Shown piece by piece: positions 51,204 to 60,075 of a stretch of 60,075 nt of DNA (position 1 is the stretch's first letter; each line of letters opens with the position of its first letter). A program made the position numbers and the translations under genes. This DNA is from DATMQA01 sp035566895 (GTDB lineage: Bacteria > Verrucomicrobiota > Verrucomicrobiia > Limisphaerales > UBA8199): assembly GCA_035566895.1 (NCBI GenBank), contig DATMQA010000028.1, positions 1-60,075 on the forward strand, given 5' to 3'. Under the pieces are notes generated by a model. The model did not search any database, had not been told where the DNA came from, and was given only the letters and a program-made list of their open reading frames with translations.

Positions 51204-51422
51204 ATGACGTTAATGCCTATGTTGGCAGAACTGAATGGCAACCTGCATGTCGGGTTGGCGGCGCTCGGCGCGGCCCTCGGCGTAGGGTTCATCGGCATGA
51301 AGGCTTCGGAAGCCGTCGGACGCAATCCCGGCGCGGCCACGAAGATCCTCGTGCAATCGATCCTGGCCATTGCGTTCGCGGAGGCCATCGTGTTCTACGC
51401 GTTGTTCCTGGTGAAGGGATAG
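51204..51422 (+). CDS. atpE: ATP synthase subunit c
   Basis: A 72-residue, two-helix protein that forms the rotor ring. Helix 1 has the glycine-packed GLAALGAALGVGFIGMKASE. A polar loop (RNPGA) leads to helix 2 with the ion-binding Glu at residue 60 in AIAFAEAIVFYAL. The residue after Glu60 is Ala rather than Ser/Thr, which favours proton over sodium coupling (inference). An AAGGAAA sequence lies upstream of the ATG. Confidence 0.96.
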   Translation: MTLMPMLAELNGNLHVGLAALGAALGVGFIGMKASEAVGRNPGAATKILVQSILAIAFAEAIVFYALFLVKG

Positions 51423-51480
51423 AGAATTGCGGGCGCAGGGCCCGAAACGGCTCTGCGCCCAGCGATAACAAAATCGGCAC

Positions 51481-52026
51481 ATGAATCAGTTTATACTTTT
51501 GGCCCAGGCTGAGGCCGGCAACCCGGTGGAGCAGATCGCCCGCACGTTCGGTGTGGATTGGTCGCATTTGATTTCGCAAATCATCAGCTTTCTCATCGTT
51601 TGCGGGCTGCTGTACGCGTTTGCCTACAAACGGGTGCTGGCGATGCTGGAGGAGCGGCGCCAGCGCATCGCCGAGGGCCTGGTGAACGCCGACAAGATCA
51701 AGACCGAGCTGGCCCGGGCGGAAGTCCAGCGGCAGGAAATCCTGACTCAGGCCAACGCTCAGGCGACCAAGTTTATCGAAGAGGCCCGCGCCGCGGCCGC
51801 GCGCGTGCAGGAACAGGAAGCCCAGAAGGCTATCGTCGCCGCCGAGCAAATCATTGCCAAGGCGCGCGAGGCGGCAGCCGCCGACCATGCGCGCATGTTG
51901 GCTGAACTGAGGCGCGAAGTCGGACGTTTGGTGGTGCAAACCACTGCGACCGTGACGGGCAAGATTTTGACCCCTGAGGACCAGCGCCGCCTGGCGGAAG
52001 AAACAGCAAAACAGGTCACCGCTTAG
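51481..52026 (+). CDS. atpF: ATP synthase subunit b
   Basis: The peripheral stalk: one N-terminal membrane helix (LISQIISFLIVCGLLYAFAY) followed by a long charged coiled coil (RVLAMLEERRQRIAEGLVNA, then AAARVQEQEAQKAIVAAEQI). The 181-residue length is typical. It starts 58 bp after atpE. It ends 160 bp before atpH, the spacer being filled with repeats. Confidence 0.95.
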   Translation: MNQFILLAQAEAGNPVEQIARTFGVDWSHLISQIISFLIVCGLLYAFAYKRVLAMLEERRQRIAEGLVNADKIKTELARAEVQRQEILTQANAQATKFIEEARAAAARVQEQEAQKAIVAAEQIIAKAREAAAADHARMLAELRREVGRLVVQTTATVTGKILTPEDQRRLAEETAKQVTA

Positions 52027-52093
52027 CGCGCAGTCGCAGAATGAAAACCACGAAATACACGAAGCACACGAAAGGGACCCGCGCGAGTGAGCG

Positions 52094-52133
52094 ACCCCTC
52101 TCCCTGCCCTCTCCCCTTATGAAGGGGAGAGGA
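52094..52133. repeat. Palindromic CCCTCTCCCC element, copy 3, before atpH
   Basis: ACCCCTCTCCCTGCCCTCTC, then CCCTTATGAAGGGGAGAGG. The GCGACCCCTC upstream edge equals that of the putA copy. Just before it, CCACGAAATACACGAAGCAC (52050-52069) is another short-unit array. Confidence 0.88.
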
Positions 52134-52186
52134 AAACCCGCAGCCAGAACTCGCGCCACGTGTTTTTCGTGGTCTGCCGCTCCCTC

Positions 52187-52579
52187 GTGAAAATTTCCAA
52201 ACAAGCCCGCCGCGAAGGCAAGGAGCTGTTCCGTTGCTGCCTGGTCAACGGTTTGCTGGACGAGAACCGGGCCCGGCAGGCGGTCCGGCTTGTGCTGGAA
52301 GGCAAACCGCGCGGTTACCTGGCGGTGCTTTCGCATTTCCAGCGGCTGGTCAAACTGGACCTGCATCGCCGCACCGCCAGGATCGAAGGGGCGGTGCCTC
52401 TCCCGCAGGAGCTGCAGGCCAGGCTGCAAGCCGGCCTGACCCGGCTCTACGGACCCGGGCTGCACGTTTCCTTCGGCCAAAACGCTGCCCTGATTGGCGG
52501 GCTGCGCATCCAGGTGGGCAGCGACGTGTATGACGGAAGCGTCCAGGCGCGATTGGCAGCGTTGGAGCAAAGTTTTTGA
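52187..52579 (+). CDS. atpH: ATP synthase subunit delta (short form)
   Basis: Links F1 to the peripheral stalk. The 130-residue product (usual ~178) starts VKISKQARREGKELFRCCLV and retains the OSCP-type C-terminus (ALIGGLRIQVGSDVYDGSVQ, then ARLAALEQSF). The N-terminal six-helix domain appears reduced: NGLLDENRARQAVRLVLEGK and YLAVLSHFQRLVKLDLHRRT replace the usual ~110 residues. A GTG at 52187 is used; another GTG at 52160 is less likely. The position between atpF and atpA confirms the identity. Confidence 0.85.
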   Translation: MKISKQARREGKELFRCCLVNGLLDENRARQAVRLVLEGKPRGYLAVLSHFQRLVKLDLHRRTARIEGAVPLPQELQARLQAGLTRLYGPGLHVSFGQNAALIGGLRIQVGSDVYDGSVQARLAALEQSF

Positions 52580-52589
52580 TGGCCACGGG

Positions 52590-52676
52590 TTGATTCGGTT
52601 AACTGAGTTAATTGGGTTAATTGAGTTTAAAAGGTTACATGGGTTACATGGGTTGATTGAGTTAGCTGGGTTAAAG
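52590..52676. repeat. GGTTAATTGAG / GGTTACATG array between atpH and atpA
   Basis: Units of 8-10 bp (GGTTAACTGA, GTTAATTGGG, GGTTACATG, GGTTGATTGA, GTTAGCTGG) run to three bases before the atpA ATG at 52679, replacing the ribosome-binding region. They match the arrays at 21572 and 24480. Confidence 0.9.
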
Positions 52677-52678
52677 AT

Positions 52679-54211
<1,533 letters not shown>

Positions 54212-54214
54212 GAA

Positions 54215-55093
54215 ATGCCTAGCCCCCGCGACATACGCCGGCGAATCAAGTCGGTCAAGAACATGGCCCAGATTACCCGGGCCATGCAGATGGTCGCCGC
54301 TTCGAAAATGCGGCGGGCTCAGCAGTCCGCCCTGGCCAGCCGTCCTTACGCATCCATGATGAACGAGGTGCTGGGCAACGTCACGTTCCACGCAGGCGAT
54401 TTCACTCACCCGCTGATGGAACAACGCGAGGTCAGAAAACGCGGCGTCATTCTGGTCAGCAGCGACAAAGGATTGTGCGGCTCCCTCAACAGCAATCTCA
54501 TGCGGGAAGCGGCCAAATTGGATAAACAGACAACGGTCTTTATCACGGCCGGGCGCAAAGCCGCCCAGTTCATCGCCCGGACCAGGCGCCAGCTCGCCGC
54601 GGAGTTCACCTATAAGGACGCCCCTCAGTTCGGCGAGGCTCGCGCCATCTCCAAGTTCGCCCGGGACCTCTTCCTTCGGGGTGAGGTCGACCGCGTCGAT
54701 GTGCTGTTTACCAAGTTCATCTCGACGCTGAGCCAAAAGCCCGAGGTGCAGCCGCTCCTGCCCGTAGGCGAGTTCAAGCCGGTGTCCGTCGGCATCCCGC
54801 GGCCCGAGCAGGAGGAGAAACTGTTGCAAGGGGCGACCGAGTTTCTGTTCGAGCCGGACGCGGAGCAGGTGCTCGGGGCCTTGCTGCCGCACAGCATCAA
54901 TTTCGAGATTTACCACATCCTGCTCGAGGCCAAAGCCAGCGAGCAAAGCGCCCGGATGGTCGCCATGAAGAACGCCACCGACAACGCCAACCAACTCATC
55001 AAAGATCTGACCATCGAATACAACAAGCTGCGCCAGGCCAATATCACCAAAGAACTCCTCGAAATCGCCAGCGCCGCGATGGCCATGGCGTAA
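54215..55093 (+). CDS. atpG: ATP synthase subunit gamma
   Basis: The central rotor shaft. The N-terminal coiled coil (PRDIRRRIKSVKNMAQITRA, MQMVAASKMRRAQ) and C-terminal one (MKNATDNANQLIKDLTIEYN, KLRQANITKELLEI) bracket a globular domain with VSSDKGLCGSLNSNL. At 292 residues it has the usual length. It follows atpA by three bases and precedes atpD by seven, so the three are co-translated. Confidence 0.97.
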   Translation: MPSPRDIRRRIKSVKNMAQITRAMQMVAASKMRRAQQSALASRPYASMMNEVLGNVTFHAGDFTHPLMEQREVRKRGVILVSSDKGLCGSLNSNLMREAAKLDKQTTVFITAGRKAAQFIARTRRQLAAEFTYKDAPQFGEARAISKFARDLFLRGEVDRVDVLFTKFISTLSQKPEVQPLLPVGEFKPVSVGIPRPEQEEKLLQGATEFLFEPDAEQVLGALLPHSINFEIYHILLEAKASEQSARMVAMKNATDNANQLIKDLTIEYNKLRQANITKELLEIASAAMAMA

Positions 55094-55100
55094 TTTTAAA

Positions 55101-56552
55101 ATGAATAAAGGCAAAATCGTACAAGTTATTGGTCCGGTAGTGGACGTCGAGTTTCCCGACCCGCTGCCCGCGATCTACAACGCGCTGACGGTCGATTACA
55201 CCGTCCAGGGCAATCCCACCAAATTGACGCTCGAAGTCGAGCAACACGTGGGTGACAATTGGGTCCGCACCGTCGCGATGTCCAGCACCGAGGGCCTGAA
55301 GCGCGGCCTGGAAGTGGCCGATACCGGCGCACCCATCTCGATGCCGGTCGGCGACGGCGTCATGGGCCGCGTGTTCAATGTCACAGGCGACGCCGTGGAC
55401 GAGCAAGGGCCGGTCAAGTTTGACAAACGTTATCCCATCCACCGCCCTGCCCCGGCGCTCATCGACCAATCCACTTCGCCCCAGGTGCTGACCACGGGGA
55501 TTAAAGTGATCGATTTGATCTGCCCCTTCCTCAAAGGCGGCAAGGTCGGCGCGTTTGGCGGCGCCGGCGTCGGCAAAACTGTTGTCATCATGGAGCTGAT
55601 CAACAACATCGCCAAACTGCACGGCGGCATTTCGATGTTCGCTGGTGTCGGCGAACGCACCCGCGAAGGCAACGATCTCTACTATGAAATGGCCGAAGCG
55701 GATGTCATCAAATGCGAGAAGGACGAAAAAGGCCATTTGGTGCGAGGCGCCAATGGGCTTCCGATCCTGAAGCCGGGTTCCCGCATCGGCCTGGTTTACG
55801 GCCAGATGAATGAGCCGCCGGGCGCGCGCCTCCGGGTCGCCCTCTCCGGCCTCGCCATTACCGAGTATTTCCGCGACGAGAAAAACCAGGACGTGTTGCT
55901 CTTCATCGACAACATCTTCCGGTTCTCCCAGGCGGGCTCGGAGGTTTCGGCACTGCTGGGCCGCACCCCCAGCGCGGTCGGCTACCAGCCGACCCTGGCC
56001 GCCGAAATGGGTGACCTCCAGGAGCGGATTACGTCCACCAAAAAGGGGTCCATCACTTCGTTCCAGGCCATCTACGTGCCCGCTGACGACATCACCGACC
56101 CGGCGCCGGCCACCACGTTCACCCACCTGGATGCCACCATCGTCCTCGAACGAGCGCTCACCGAGCTAGGCATTTATCCTGCCGTCGATCCCCTGGCTTC
56201 CAACTCTCGCGCGCTGACCCCCGAAATCGTCGGCAAGGACCATTACGACGTGGCGCGAGGCGTCCAGAACGTGCTGCAACGTTATAAGGACCTCCAGGAT
56301 ATCATCGCCATTCTGGGCATGGACGAGCTTTCTCCCGACGACAAGCTCACGGTGTTCCGGGCCCGCAAAATCCAGCGCTTCCTTAGCCAGCCCTTTAGCG
56401 TGGCCGAAGTTTTCACCGGCCGTCCCGGCAAACAGGTCCCCGTGGCCGATACCGTTCGCGGGTTCAAGGAAATCCTTGATGGCAAACACGACGAAGTGCC
56501 CGAGGGCAACTTTTATATGAAGGGCGGGATCGAGGAAATCAAGCAAGCGTGA
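55101..56552 (+). CDS. atpD: ATP synthase subunit beta
   Basis: Catalytic subunit of F1, 483 residues. The P-loop GGAGVGKTVVIMELINN is near residue 154, the catalytic Glu lies in GVGERTREGNDLY, Walker B in VLLFIDNIFRFSQAGSEVSA, and ITSTKKGSITSFQAIYVPAD is conserved. A ~16-residue insertion (EKDEKGHLVRGANGLPILK) follows the GERTREG helix and is common in this group. Its stop lies 90 bp from atpC. Confidence 0.97.
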   Translation: MNKGKIVQVIGPVVDVEFPDPLPAIYNALTVDYTVQGNPTKLTLEVEQHVGDNWVRTVAMSSTEGLKRGLEVADTGAPISMPVGDGVMGRVFNVTGDAVDEQGPVKFDKRYPIHRPAPALIDQSTSPQVLTTGIKVIDLICPFLKGGKVGAFGGAGVGKTVVIMELINNIAKLHGGISMFAGVGERTREGNDLYYEMAEADVIKCEKDEKGHLVRGANGLPILKPGSRIGLVYGQMNEPPGARLRVALSGLAITEYFRDEKNQDVLLFIDNIFRFSQAGSEVSALLGRTPSAVGYQPTLAAEMGDLQERITSTKKGSITSFQAIYVPADDITDPAPATTFTHLDATIVLERALTELGIYPAVDPLASNSRALTPEIVGKDHYDVARGVQNVLQRYKDLQDIIAILGMDELSPDDKLTVFRARKIQRFLSQPFSVAEVFTGRPGKQVPVADTVRGFKEILDGKHDEVPEGNFYMKGGIEEIKQA

Positions 56553-56568
56553 GGCGCACTGTGGCTCC

Positions 56569-56632
56569 TATGCAACCATGCGACCTTGCAACCATGTAAC
56601 CATGCAACTTTGTAACCTTGTAACTTTGCAAC
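56569..56632. repeat. CATGGTTGC-type array (reverse orientation) between atpD and atpC
   Basis: CAACCATGCGACCTTGCAAC, CATGTAACCATGCAACTTTG and onward form 8-9 bp units. This is the reverse complement of the GGTTACATG family, with both TAAC and TGCAAC variants. It fills the 90-bp atpD-atpC junction to ten bases before the atpC ATG. Confidence 0.9.
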
Positions 56633-56642
56633 CTCCCGACCC

Positions 56643-57053
56643 ATGGCCAGCACCCTGAAACTGGAAATCGTCACCCCGGACGCCAAAACCTACTCGGAAG
56701 ACGTCGAGATGGTGACGCTGCCGGCGGCGGAAGGCGAGATGGGAATTTATCCGCAGCACGTGCCGGTGCTGACGCAAATCGTAGCGGGCGAAATCGCCGT
56801 GCGCAAAGATGGCCGGGATTATTTCCTGGCGGTAGGCGAGGGATTCGTCGAGATCACCGGCGAGCGCGTGGCGATCATGACCGACATGGCGATTCGCGCC
56901 GAGAACATCGATGAGGCCAAGACCGAGGAGGGGCGGCGGCGCGCCGAGGCCAGGCTGGCCGAGCACCTCGATGGTGAAGATGCCGCCATGGTCAGCGCCG
57001 CGCTGGCTCATGCCCTGGCCCAGCTCAAAGTCAAACGCCGTGCCCGCCATTAA
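56643..57053 (+). CDS. atpC: ATP synthase subunit epsilon
   Basis: A 136-residue subunit that transmits rotation and can inhibit ATP hydrolysis. The N-terminal beta-sandwich shows LEIVTPDAKTYSEDVEMVTL, PAAEGEMGIYPQHVPVLTQI and GFVEITGERVAIMTDMAI. A two-helix C-terminus (DEAKTEEGRRRAEARLAEHL) follows. It is the last gene of the atp operon. Confidence 0.95.
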   Translation: MASTLKLEIVTPDAKTYSEDVEMVTLPAAEGEMGIYPQHVPVLTQIVAGEIAVRKDGRDYFLAVGEGFVEITGERVAIMTDMAIRAENIDEAKTEEGRRRAEARLAEHLDGEDAAMVSAALAHALAQLKVKRRARH

Positions 57054-57169
57054 CGCCCTGCTGGCCGGGACTCTGGCGTTCGGAAGTTGCTGCGGACAGG
57101 AATGTCCTCGCTCCGGCCGCGTTTAAAGCTTGAATTTCCGCGCTCAGTCCGAAACATTGCACCCCTTGT

Positions 57170-57874
57170 ATGGAAGCTAAAGTTGCAGAATTGCCGCTCG
57201 CAGACCGCATCTGGGCGTGGCTTGAAACAAATCAAAAGCAGGCGCTGTGGTGCGTGGCGGCTCTCGTGGGCGCGGGGGTGGTGGTCGGCTTTTTCATCTG
57301 GAATCACGGCCAGAATGAAGACGCCGCCAGCATGGCTCTCTCGAGTGTGGCCGCACCGCAGTTTGTCGGCGGCCTGCGCGTGGACTCGCCGGAGGCCTAC
57401 CTGAAGCTCGCCGCGAAGTACCCGGGCTCGGGCGCCGCCACCCGCGCTTCGCTCATGGCCGCGGCGGCTTACTTCACCGAAGGCAAATATCCCGAGGCCA
57501 AAGCCCAGTTCGAGCGGTTCACGCGCGAACACGGGGATAGCCCGTATGTGGGGCAGGCCCTGCTCGGCATCGCGGCCTGCCTGGATGTCCAGGGAAACAG
57601 CGCCGAGGCGGCTGCGGCCTACAAGAACCTCATCGATCGGCACCCCAGCGAAAGTTATATTCCACAGGCGAAATTTGCCCTGGCCCGCCTCTACGAAGCG
57701 CAGAACAAGCCCGAGTTGGCCCGCAACCTCTATGAAGAAGTCGAGACGACCGACCATTATGGTTACCTGGGCTCAGAGGCCGGCATGCGCCTGGAAGATT
57801 TAAGGACCAAATACCCGAGCCTCGCGCCCAGCACCCCGCCCGCGGGGCCGCAATTCAAATTCGAGAAGAAATAG
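57170..57874 (+). CDS. YfgM-like membrane-anchored TPR protein
   Basis: A 234-residue protein with one N-terminal membrane helix (ALWCVAALVGAGVVVGFFIW, residues ~24-43) and a periplasmic domain of about four tetratricopeptide repeats (ASLMAAAAYFTEGKYPEAKA, YVGQALLGIAACLDVQGNSA, QAKFALARLYEAQNKPELAR). The architecture matches YfgM/TPR_21-type proteins that bind the Sec machinery or periplasmic chaperones. The repeats are degenerate. It lies 117 bp after atpC and 24 bp before ugd, so it may be co-transcribed with the latter. Confidence 0.82.
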   Translation: MEAKVAELPLADRIWAWLETNQKQALWCVAALVGAGVVVGFFIWNHGQNEDAASMALSSVAAPQFVGGLRVDSPEAYLKLAAKYPGSGAATRASLMAAAAYFTEGKYPEAKAQFERFTREHGDSPYVGQALLGIAACLDVQGNSAEAAAAYKNLIDRHPSESYIPQAKFALARLYEAQNKPELARNLYEEVETTDHYGYLGSEAGMRLEDLRTKYPSLAPSTPPAGPQFKFEKK

Positions 57875-57898
57875 TGCGGGCACCCTGAGCGCCTGCCC

Positions 57899-59188
57899 AT
57901 GAAACTGACCATTATTGGAACCGGCTACGTGGGCCTGGTCACCGGGGCTTGTTTTGCCGAAGTCGGCCACCGGGTGATCTGCGTCGATAACGACGCCGCC
58001 AAGGTCAAGGTGTTGCAGGAGGGCGGAATTCCTATCTATGAACCGGGCCTCGAGGAGATGGTGCGGAAAAATGTCGCCGCCGGCCGCTTGCATTTCACCA
58101 CGAGCACGGCTGAAGGCGTCGAGAATTCCGATGTCGTTTTTATCGCCGTGCCGACGCCGCCGCTGGCCGACGGCGCCGTCGATCTGAGCTTCATCGAAAA
58201 AGTCGCGCGCGACATCGCCGGCGGCATGCACCAGTATAAAATCGTCGTCGATAAAAGCACCGTGCCCGTCAAAACCGGCGATAAAGTCGCCGAGACCATC
58301 AAGCGTTATTGCAAAGCCAAGGTCGATTTTGACGTCGTTAGCAACCCGGAATTCCTTCGCGAAGGCTTCGCCGTCGATGATTTGATGCACCCGGACCGGG
58401 TGGTGATCGGGGTTCGCTCGCAGCGCCCGGTGCCGGCCCTGAAAGAGATCTACGCGCCGTTCAAGGCGCCGATTATCGTAACCGATATCAACTCGGCCGA
58501 ACTCATCAAGCACGCCTCCAACTCGTTCCTGGCGCTCAAAATCTCCTATATCAATGCCATCTCGGTCGTCTGCGAGGCCGCCGGCGCCAACGTCCAGGAA
58601 GTCGCCAACGGCATGGGCATGGATGCCCGCATCGGCCGGCGCTTCCTCGATGCCTCGCTGGGTTTCGGTGGCAGTTGCTTTCCCAAAGACCTCAGCGCTT
58701 TCATCAAAATCGCCGAGCAAGTCGGCTACGACTTCGGGCTGCTCAAGGAAGTCCAGAAGATCAACGCCGAACAGATGAGCCGGTTCATCAAAAAAATCAG
58801 CGAAACCTTGTGGGTGTTGAAAGACAAGAAAATCGGCGTGCTCGGCCTGGCCTTCAAACAGAACACCGACGACGTCCGCATGTCCCCGGCGATCGAATTG
58901 TGCCAGCGCCTCCAGAAGGAGGGGGCCCTCCTGCGGGTTCATGACCCCAAAGCGATGGACAAAGCCAAAGCCGTGCTCAACGGCGTCACGTTTGTCGAGG
59001 ACATGAACGAGGTGGCGGAGGGCTGCGACGCGCTGATCATCGCCACTGAGTGGGAGGAATTCAAGAAACTGGACCTCGAACGCGCCCGCAAAGGCCTTAC
59101 GCACCCGATCATGTTTGACGGCAGGAACCTGTTCGACCCGGCGGAGATGGAAGAGCTGGGGTTTATCTATAAGAGCATTGGGAGGTGA
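57899..59188 (+). CDS. ugd: UDP-glucose 6-dehydrogenase
   Basis: Oxidises UDP-glucose to UDP-glucuronate for capsule, LPS or exopolysaccharide synthesis, using two NAD. The 429-residue protein shows the Rossmann GTGYVGLVTGACFAEVGH, VPTPPLADGAVDLS, KSTVPVKTGDKV, the substrate loop NPEFLREGFAVDDLMHPDRV, catalytic C260 in GFGGSCFPKD, and the C-terminal NAD-site LGLAFKQNTDDVRMSPAIEL. The family assignment is clear; UDP-N-acetyl-mannosamine dehydrogenases differ in the substrate loop. It follows the TPR protein closely. Confidence 0.95.
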   Translation: MKLTIIGTGYVGLVTGACFAEVGHRVICVDNDAAKVKVLQEGGIPIYEPGLEEMVRKNVAAGRLHFTTSTAEGVENSDVVFIAVPTPPLADGAVDLSFIEKVARDIAGGMHQYKIVVDKSTVPVKTGDKVAETIKRYCKAKVDFDVVSNPEFLREGFAVDDLMHPDRVVIGVRSQRPVPALKEIYAPFKAPIIVTDINSAELIKHASNSFLALKISYINAISVVCEAAGANVQEVANGMGMDARIGRRFLDASLGFGGSCFPKDLSAFIKIAEQVGYDFGLLKEVQKINAEQMSRFIKKISETLWVLKDKKIGVLGLAFKQNTDDVRMSPAIELCQRLQKEGALLRVHDPKAMDKAKAVLNGVTFVEDMNEVAEGCDALIIATEWEEFKKLDLERARKGLTHPIMFDGRNLFDPAEMEELGFIYKSIGR

Positions 59189-59189
59189 G

Positions 59190-59308
59190 GGAACGTGATG
59201 CGTGAAACGTGAATTCAAAGCGCCGCTCCTTCGCGAATCACGTTTCACATTTCACATTTCAGAACCAGCGCCCAACCGCTTTTACGCTTCACGTTTTACG
59301 TTTTACGC
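59190..59308. repeat. CGTGAAA heptamers in both orientations before mutT
   Basis: ACGTGATGCGTGAAACGTGA (59193-59212) is followed by the inverse, CACGTTTCACATTTCACATT (59239-59258) and TTACGCTTCACGTTTTACGT (59282-59301). The opposed arms could pair. The array reaches the mutT ATG at 59310. Confidence 0.85.
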
Positions 59309-59309
59309 C

Positions 59310-59717
59310 ATGCACGTCATCGAGGTCGCCGCCGGCCTGGTCTTCCGCAATGGCCGCCTCCTCATCACCCAACGACAGCCGGAGGCGCACCTGGGCGGTC
59401 TTTGGGAATTTCCCGGCGGAAAACGCGAGCCGGATGAGACCTTCGAGGCTTGCCTGGTGCGAGAGCTTCGCGAGGAATTGGGCATCGAAATTGATGTCGG
59501 CGAACTGGTCGAAAGCCTCACCCACGATTACTCCGAAAAGAGCGTCCAGCTAAAATTCTTCCGCTGCCGCTGGAAGCAGCACGAGCCGCAACCGTTGGGC
59601 TGTGCGGACTTTCGATGGGTCACCGCCGCGGAACTGCCCACCTACGCCTTTCCCGCCGCCGACGCTCGACTCTTGGGAAAACTACAGACCAACTCCGCGC
59701 TTTGGGTTGATGCCTGA
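59310..59717 (+). CDS. mutT: MutT-type Nudix hydrolase (8-oxo-dGTP diphosphatase)
   Basis: A 135-residue Nudix enzyme that probably cleans oxidised dGTP. The box reads GGKREPDETFEACLVREL then REELGI, with all catalytic Glu and Gly positions intact. It is preceded by RQPEAHLGGLWEFP and followed by VQLKFFRCRW, typical of MutT. The ATG at 59310 starts MHVIEVAAGLVFRNGRLL; upstream in-frame sequence is heptamer repeat. It converges on ndk with a 31-bp inverted repeat between. Confidence 0.93.
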   Translation: MHVIEVAAGLVFRNGRLLITQRQPEAHLGGLWEFPGGKREPDETFEACLVRELREELGIEIDVGELVESLTHDYSEKSVQLKFFRCRWKQHEPQPLGCADFRWVTAAELPTYAFPAADARLLGKLQTNSALWVDA

Positions 59718-59772
59718 AGTCACGGCGGTTGACAGAGTTCCCACGAAGTTGTTGTACGAGACGACTAAATAT

Positions 59773-59873
59773 TGTAGGAGGCGACGTAAGGAGTCTCTGA
59801 TCAATTCCTGGTCCGGACCAAAGCCCCCTCCGCGAACGCTACTGATCAGAGACTCCTTACGTCGTCTCCTACA
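59773..59873. repeat. 31-bp inverted repeat with 39-bp loop between convergent genes
   Basis: TGTAGGAGGCGACGTAAGGA... (59773-59803) and its inverse ...CCTTACGTCGTCTCCTACA (59843-59873) match at 30 of 31 positions. It lies between mutT (+) and ndk (-). It resembles a dispersed palindromic or MITE-like element and could act as a shared terminator. Confidence 0.9.
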
Positions 59874-59889
59874 GCTCGCCTTCTACAGC

Positions 59890-60075
59890 TCACACCTTCC
59901 CGTAGAATTTCTCGACGATCTGCCGGAACGTGTTCTCCCCCACGTCGATAATGTCCATTTCCCGTTTGGCATTCTCCGCCGAATCACTGGCGTGAGCCGC
60001 GTTGATCATAATCGTCTGGCCAAACTCCCGCCGGATCGAGCCCGGCGGCGCCTTGGACGGATCGGTCGGACCGAG
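59890..60075 (-). CDS. ndk: Nucleoside-diphosphate kinase, C-terminal part (cut by window edge)
   Basis: The minus strand reads LGPTDPSKAPPGSIRREFGQ, then TIMINAAHASDSAENAKREM and ends QIVEKFYGKV with a TGA at 59890. GPTDPxxAPPGxIR and the phosphorylated-His motif NAxHASDS are diagnostic of Ndk, which balances nucleoside triphosphate pools. The first ~90 residues lie beyond the window. Confidence 0.95.
   Translation of the reverse strand, partial: LGPTDPSKAPPGSIRREFGQTIMINAAHASDSAENAKREMDIIDVGENTFRQIVEKFYGKV

Overview
The window looks like a chromosomal segment of a GC-rich Gram-negative bacterium, most likely a Verrucomicrobiota member near Limisphaerales/Pedosphaeraceae. This placement is inferred. 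It rests on a heptose-kinase gene (LPS), a TIGR03790-family secreted protein, a DUF1559-type pseudopilin-like protein, Tat-exported Gfo/Idh/MocA oxidoreductases with a ThuA-like partner, lipoproteins, and gene junctions filled with short-period tandem repeats and palindromes. No rRNA, tRNA, CRISPR array or intact transposase was seen.

Layout. 1-7.2 kb: partial MFS transporter, thiG, hldA, panB, moaC-mog, an EamA exporter, a DUF488 protein and an Aag-type DNA glycosylase. 7.7-11.2 kb: a three-domain lysophospholipid transporter/acyltransferase/acyl-ACP synthetase fusion. 11.2-16.6 kb: a phosphodiesterase, a DUF6580 membrane protein, a leftward ThuA/oxidoreductase group and an Uma2 remnant. 16.9-22.2 kb: putA carrying an in-frame palindromic repeat, an orphan trpB-like gene and an arsenate reductase. 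22.2-26.7 kb: a radical SAM gene, then ccsA-hemA-hemC. 26.9-34.5 kb: a secreted-protein region holding an STN-like/subtilase fusion, TIGR03790, DUF362, a TPR lipoprotein and a Ser/Thr-rich lipoprotein. 34.7-43.8 kb: an ABC exporter, HD protein, UvrD/PcrA helicase, YmdB-type phosphoesterase, pseudopilin-like protein, a GGQ release-factor-like protein, an unrecognised protein and a CBM48-like module. 43.8-45.8 kb: a small accessory island with a degenerate group II intron 3' end, three small genes and a frameshifted acetyltransferase. 46.1-49.2 kb: a large repetitive fibre-like protein with an S74 self-cleaving C-terminus. 49.3-57.1 kb: an orphan response regulator and the complete F1Fo ATP synthase operon atpBEFHAGDC. 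57.2-60.1 kb: a TPR membrane protein, UDP-glucose dehydrogenase, a MutT-type Nudix gene and the 3' part of ndk.

How the parts fit. Most genes are housekeeping: cofactors (thiamine, pantothenate, molybdopterin, heme), LPS and envelope, respiration (heme/cytochrome c maturation and ATP synthase) and DNA repair. The unusual content lies in the repeats. At least nine families of 6-10 bp tandem arrays occupy intergenic spaces, including four junctions inside the ATP synthase operon. Two larger palindromic elements have entered coding sequence in frame, in putA and in the ABC transporter, and similar low-complexity insertions are suspected in hemC and pcrA. The strongest mobile-element signal is a 34-nt group II intron domain V fold at 44027-44060. 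No clear new defence or metabolic system was found. The best candidates for unstudied biology are the repeat system, the STN-subtilase protein, and the TIGR03790/DUF362/TPR lipoprotein neighbourhood.
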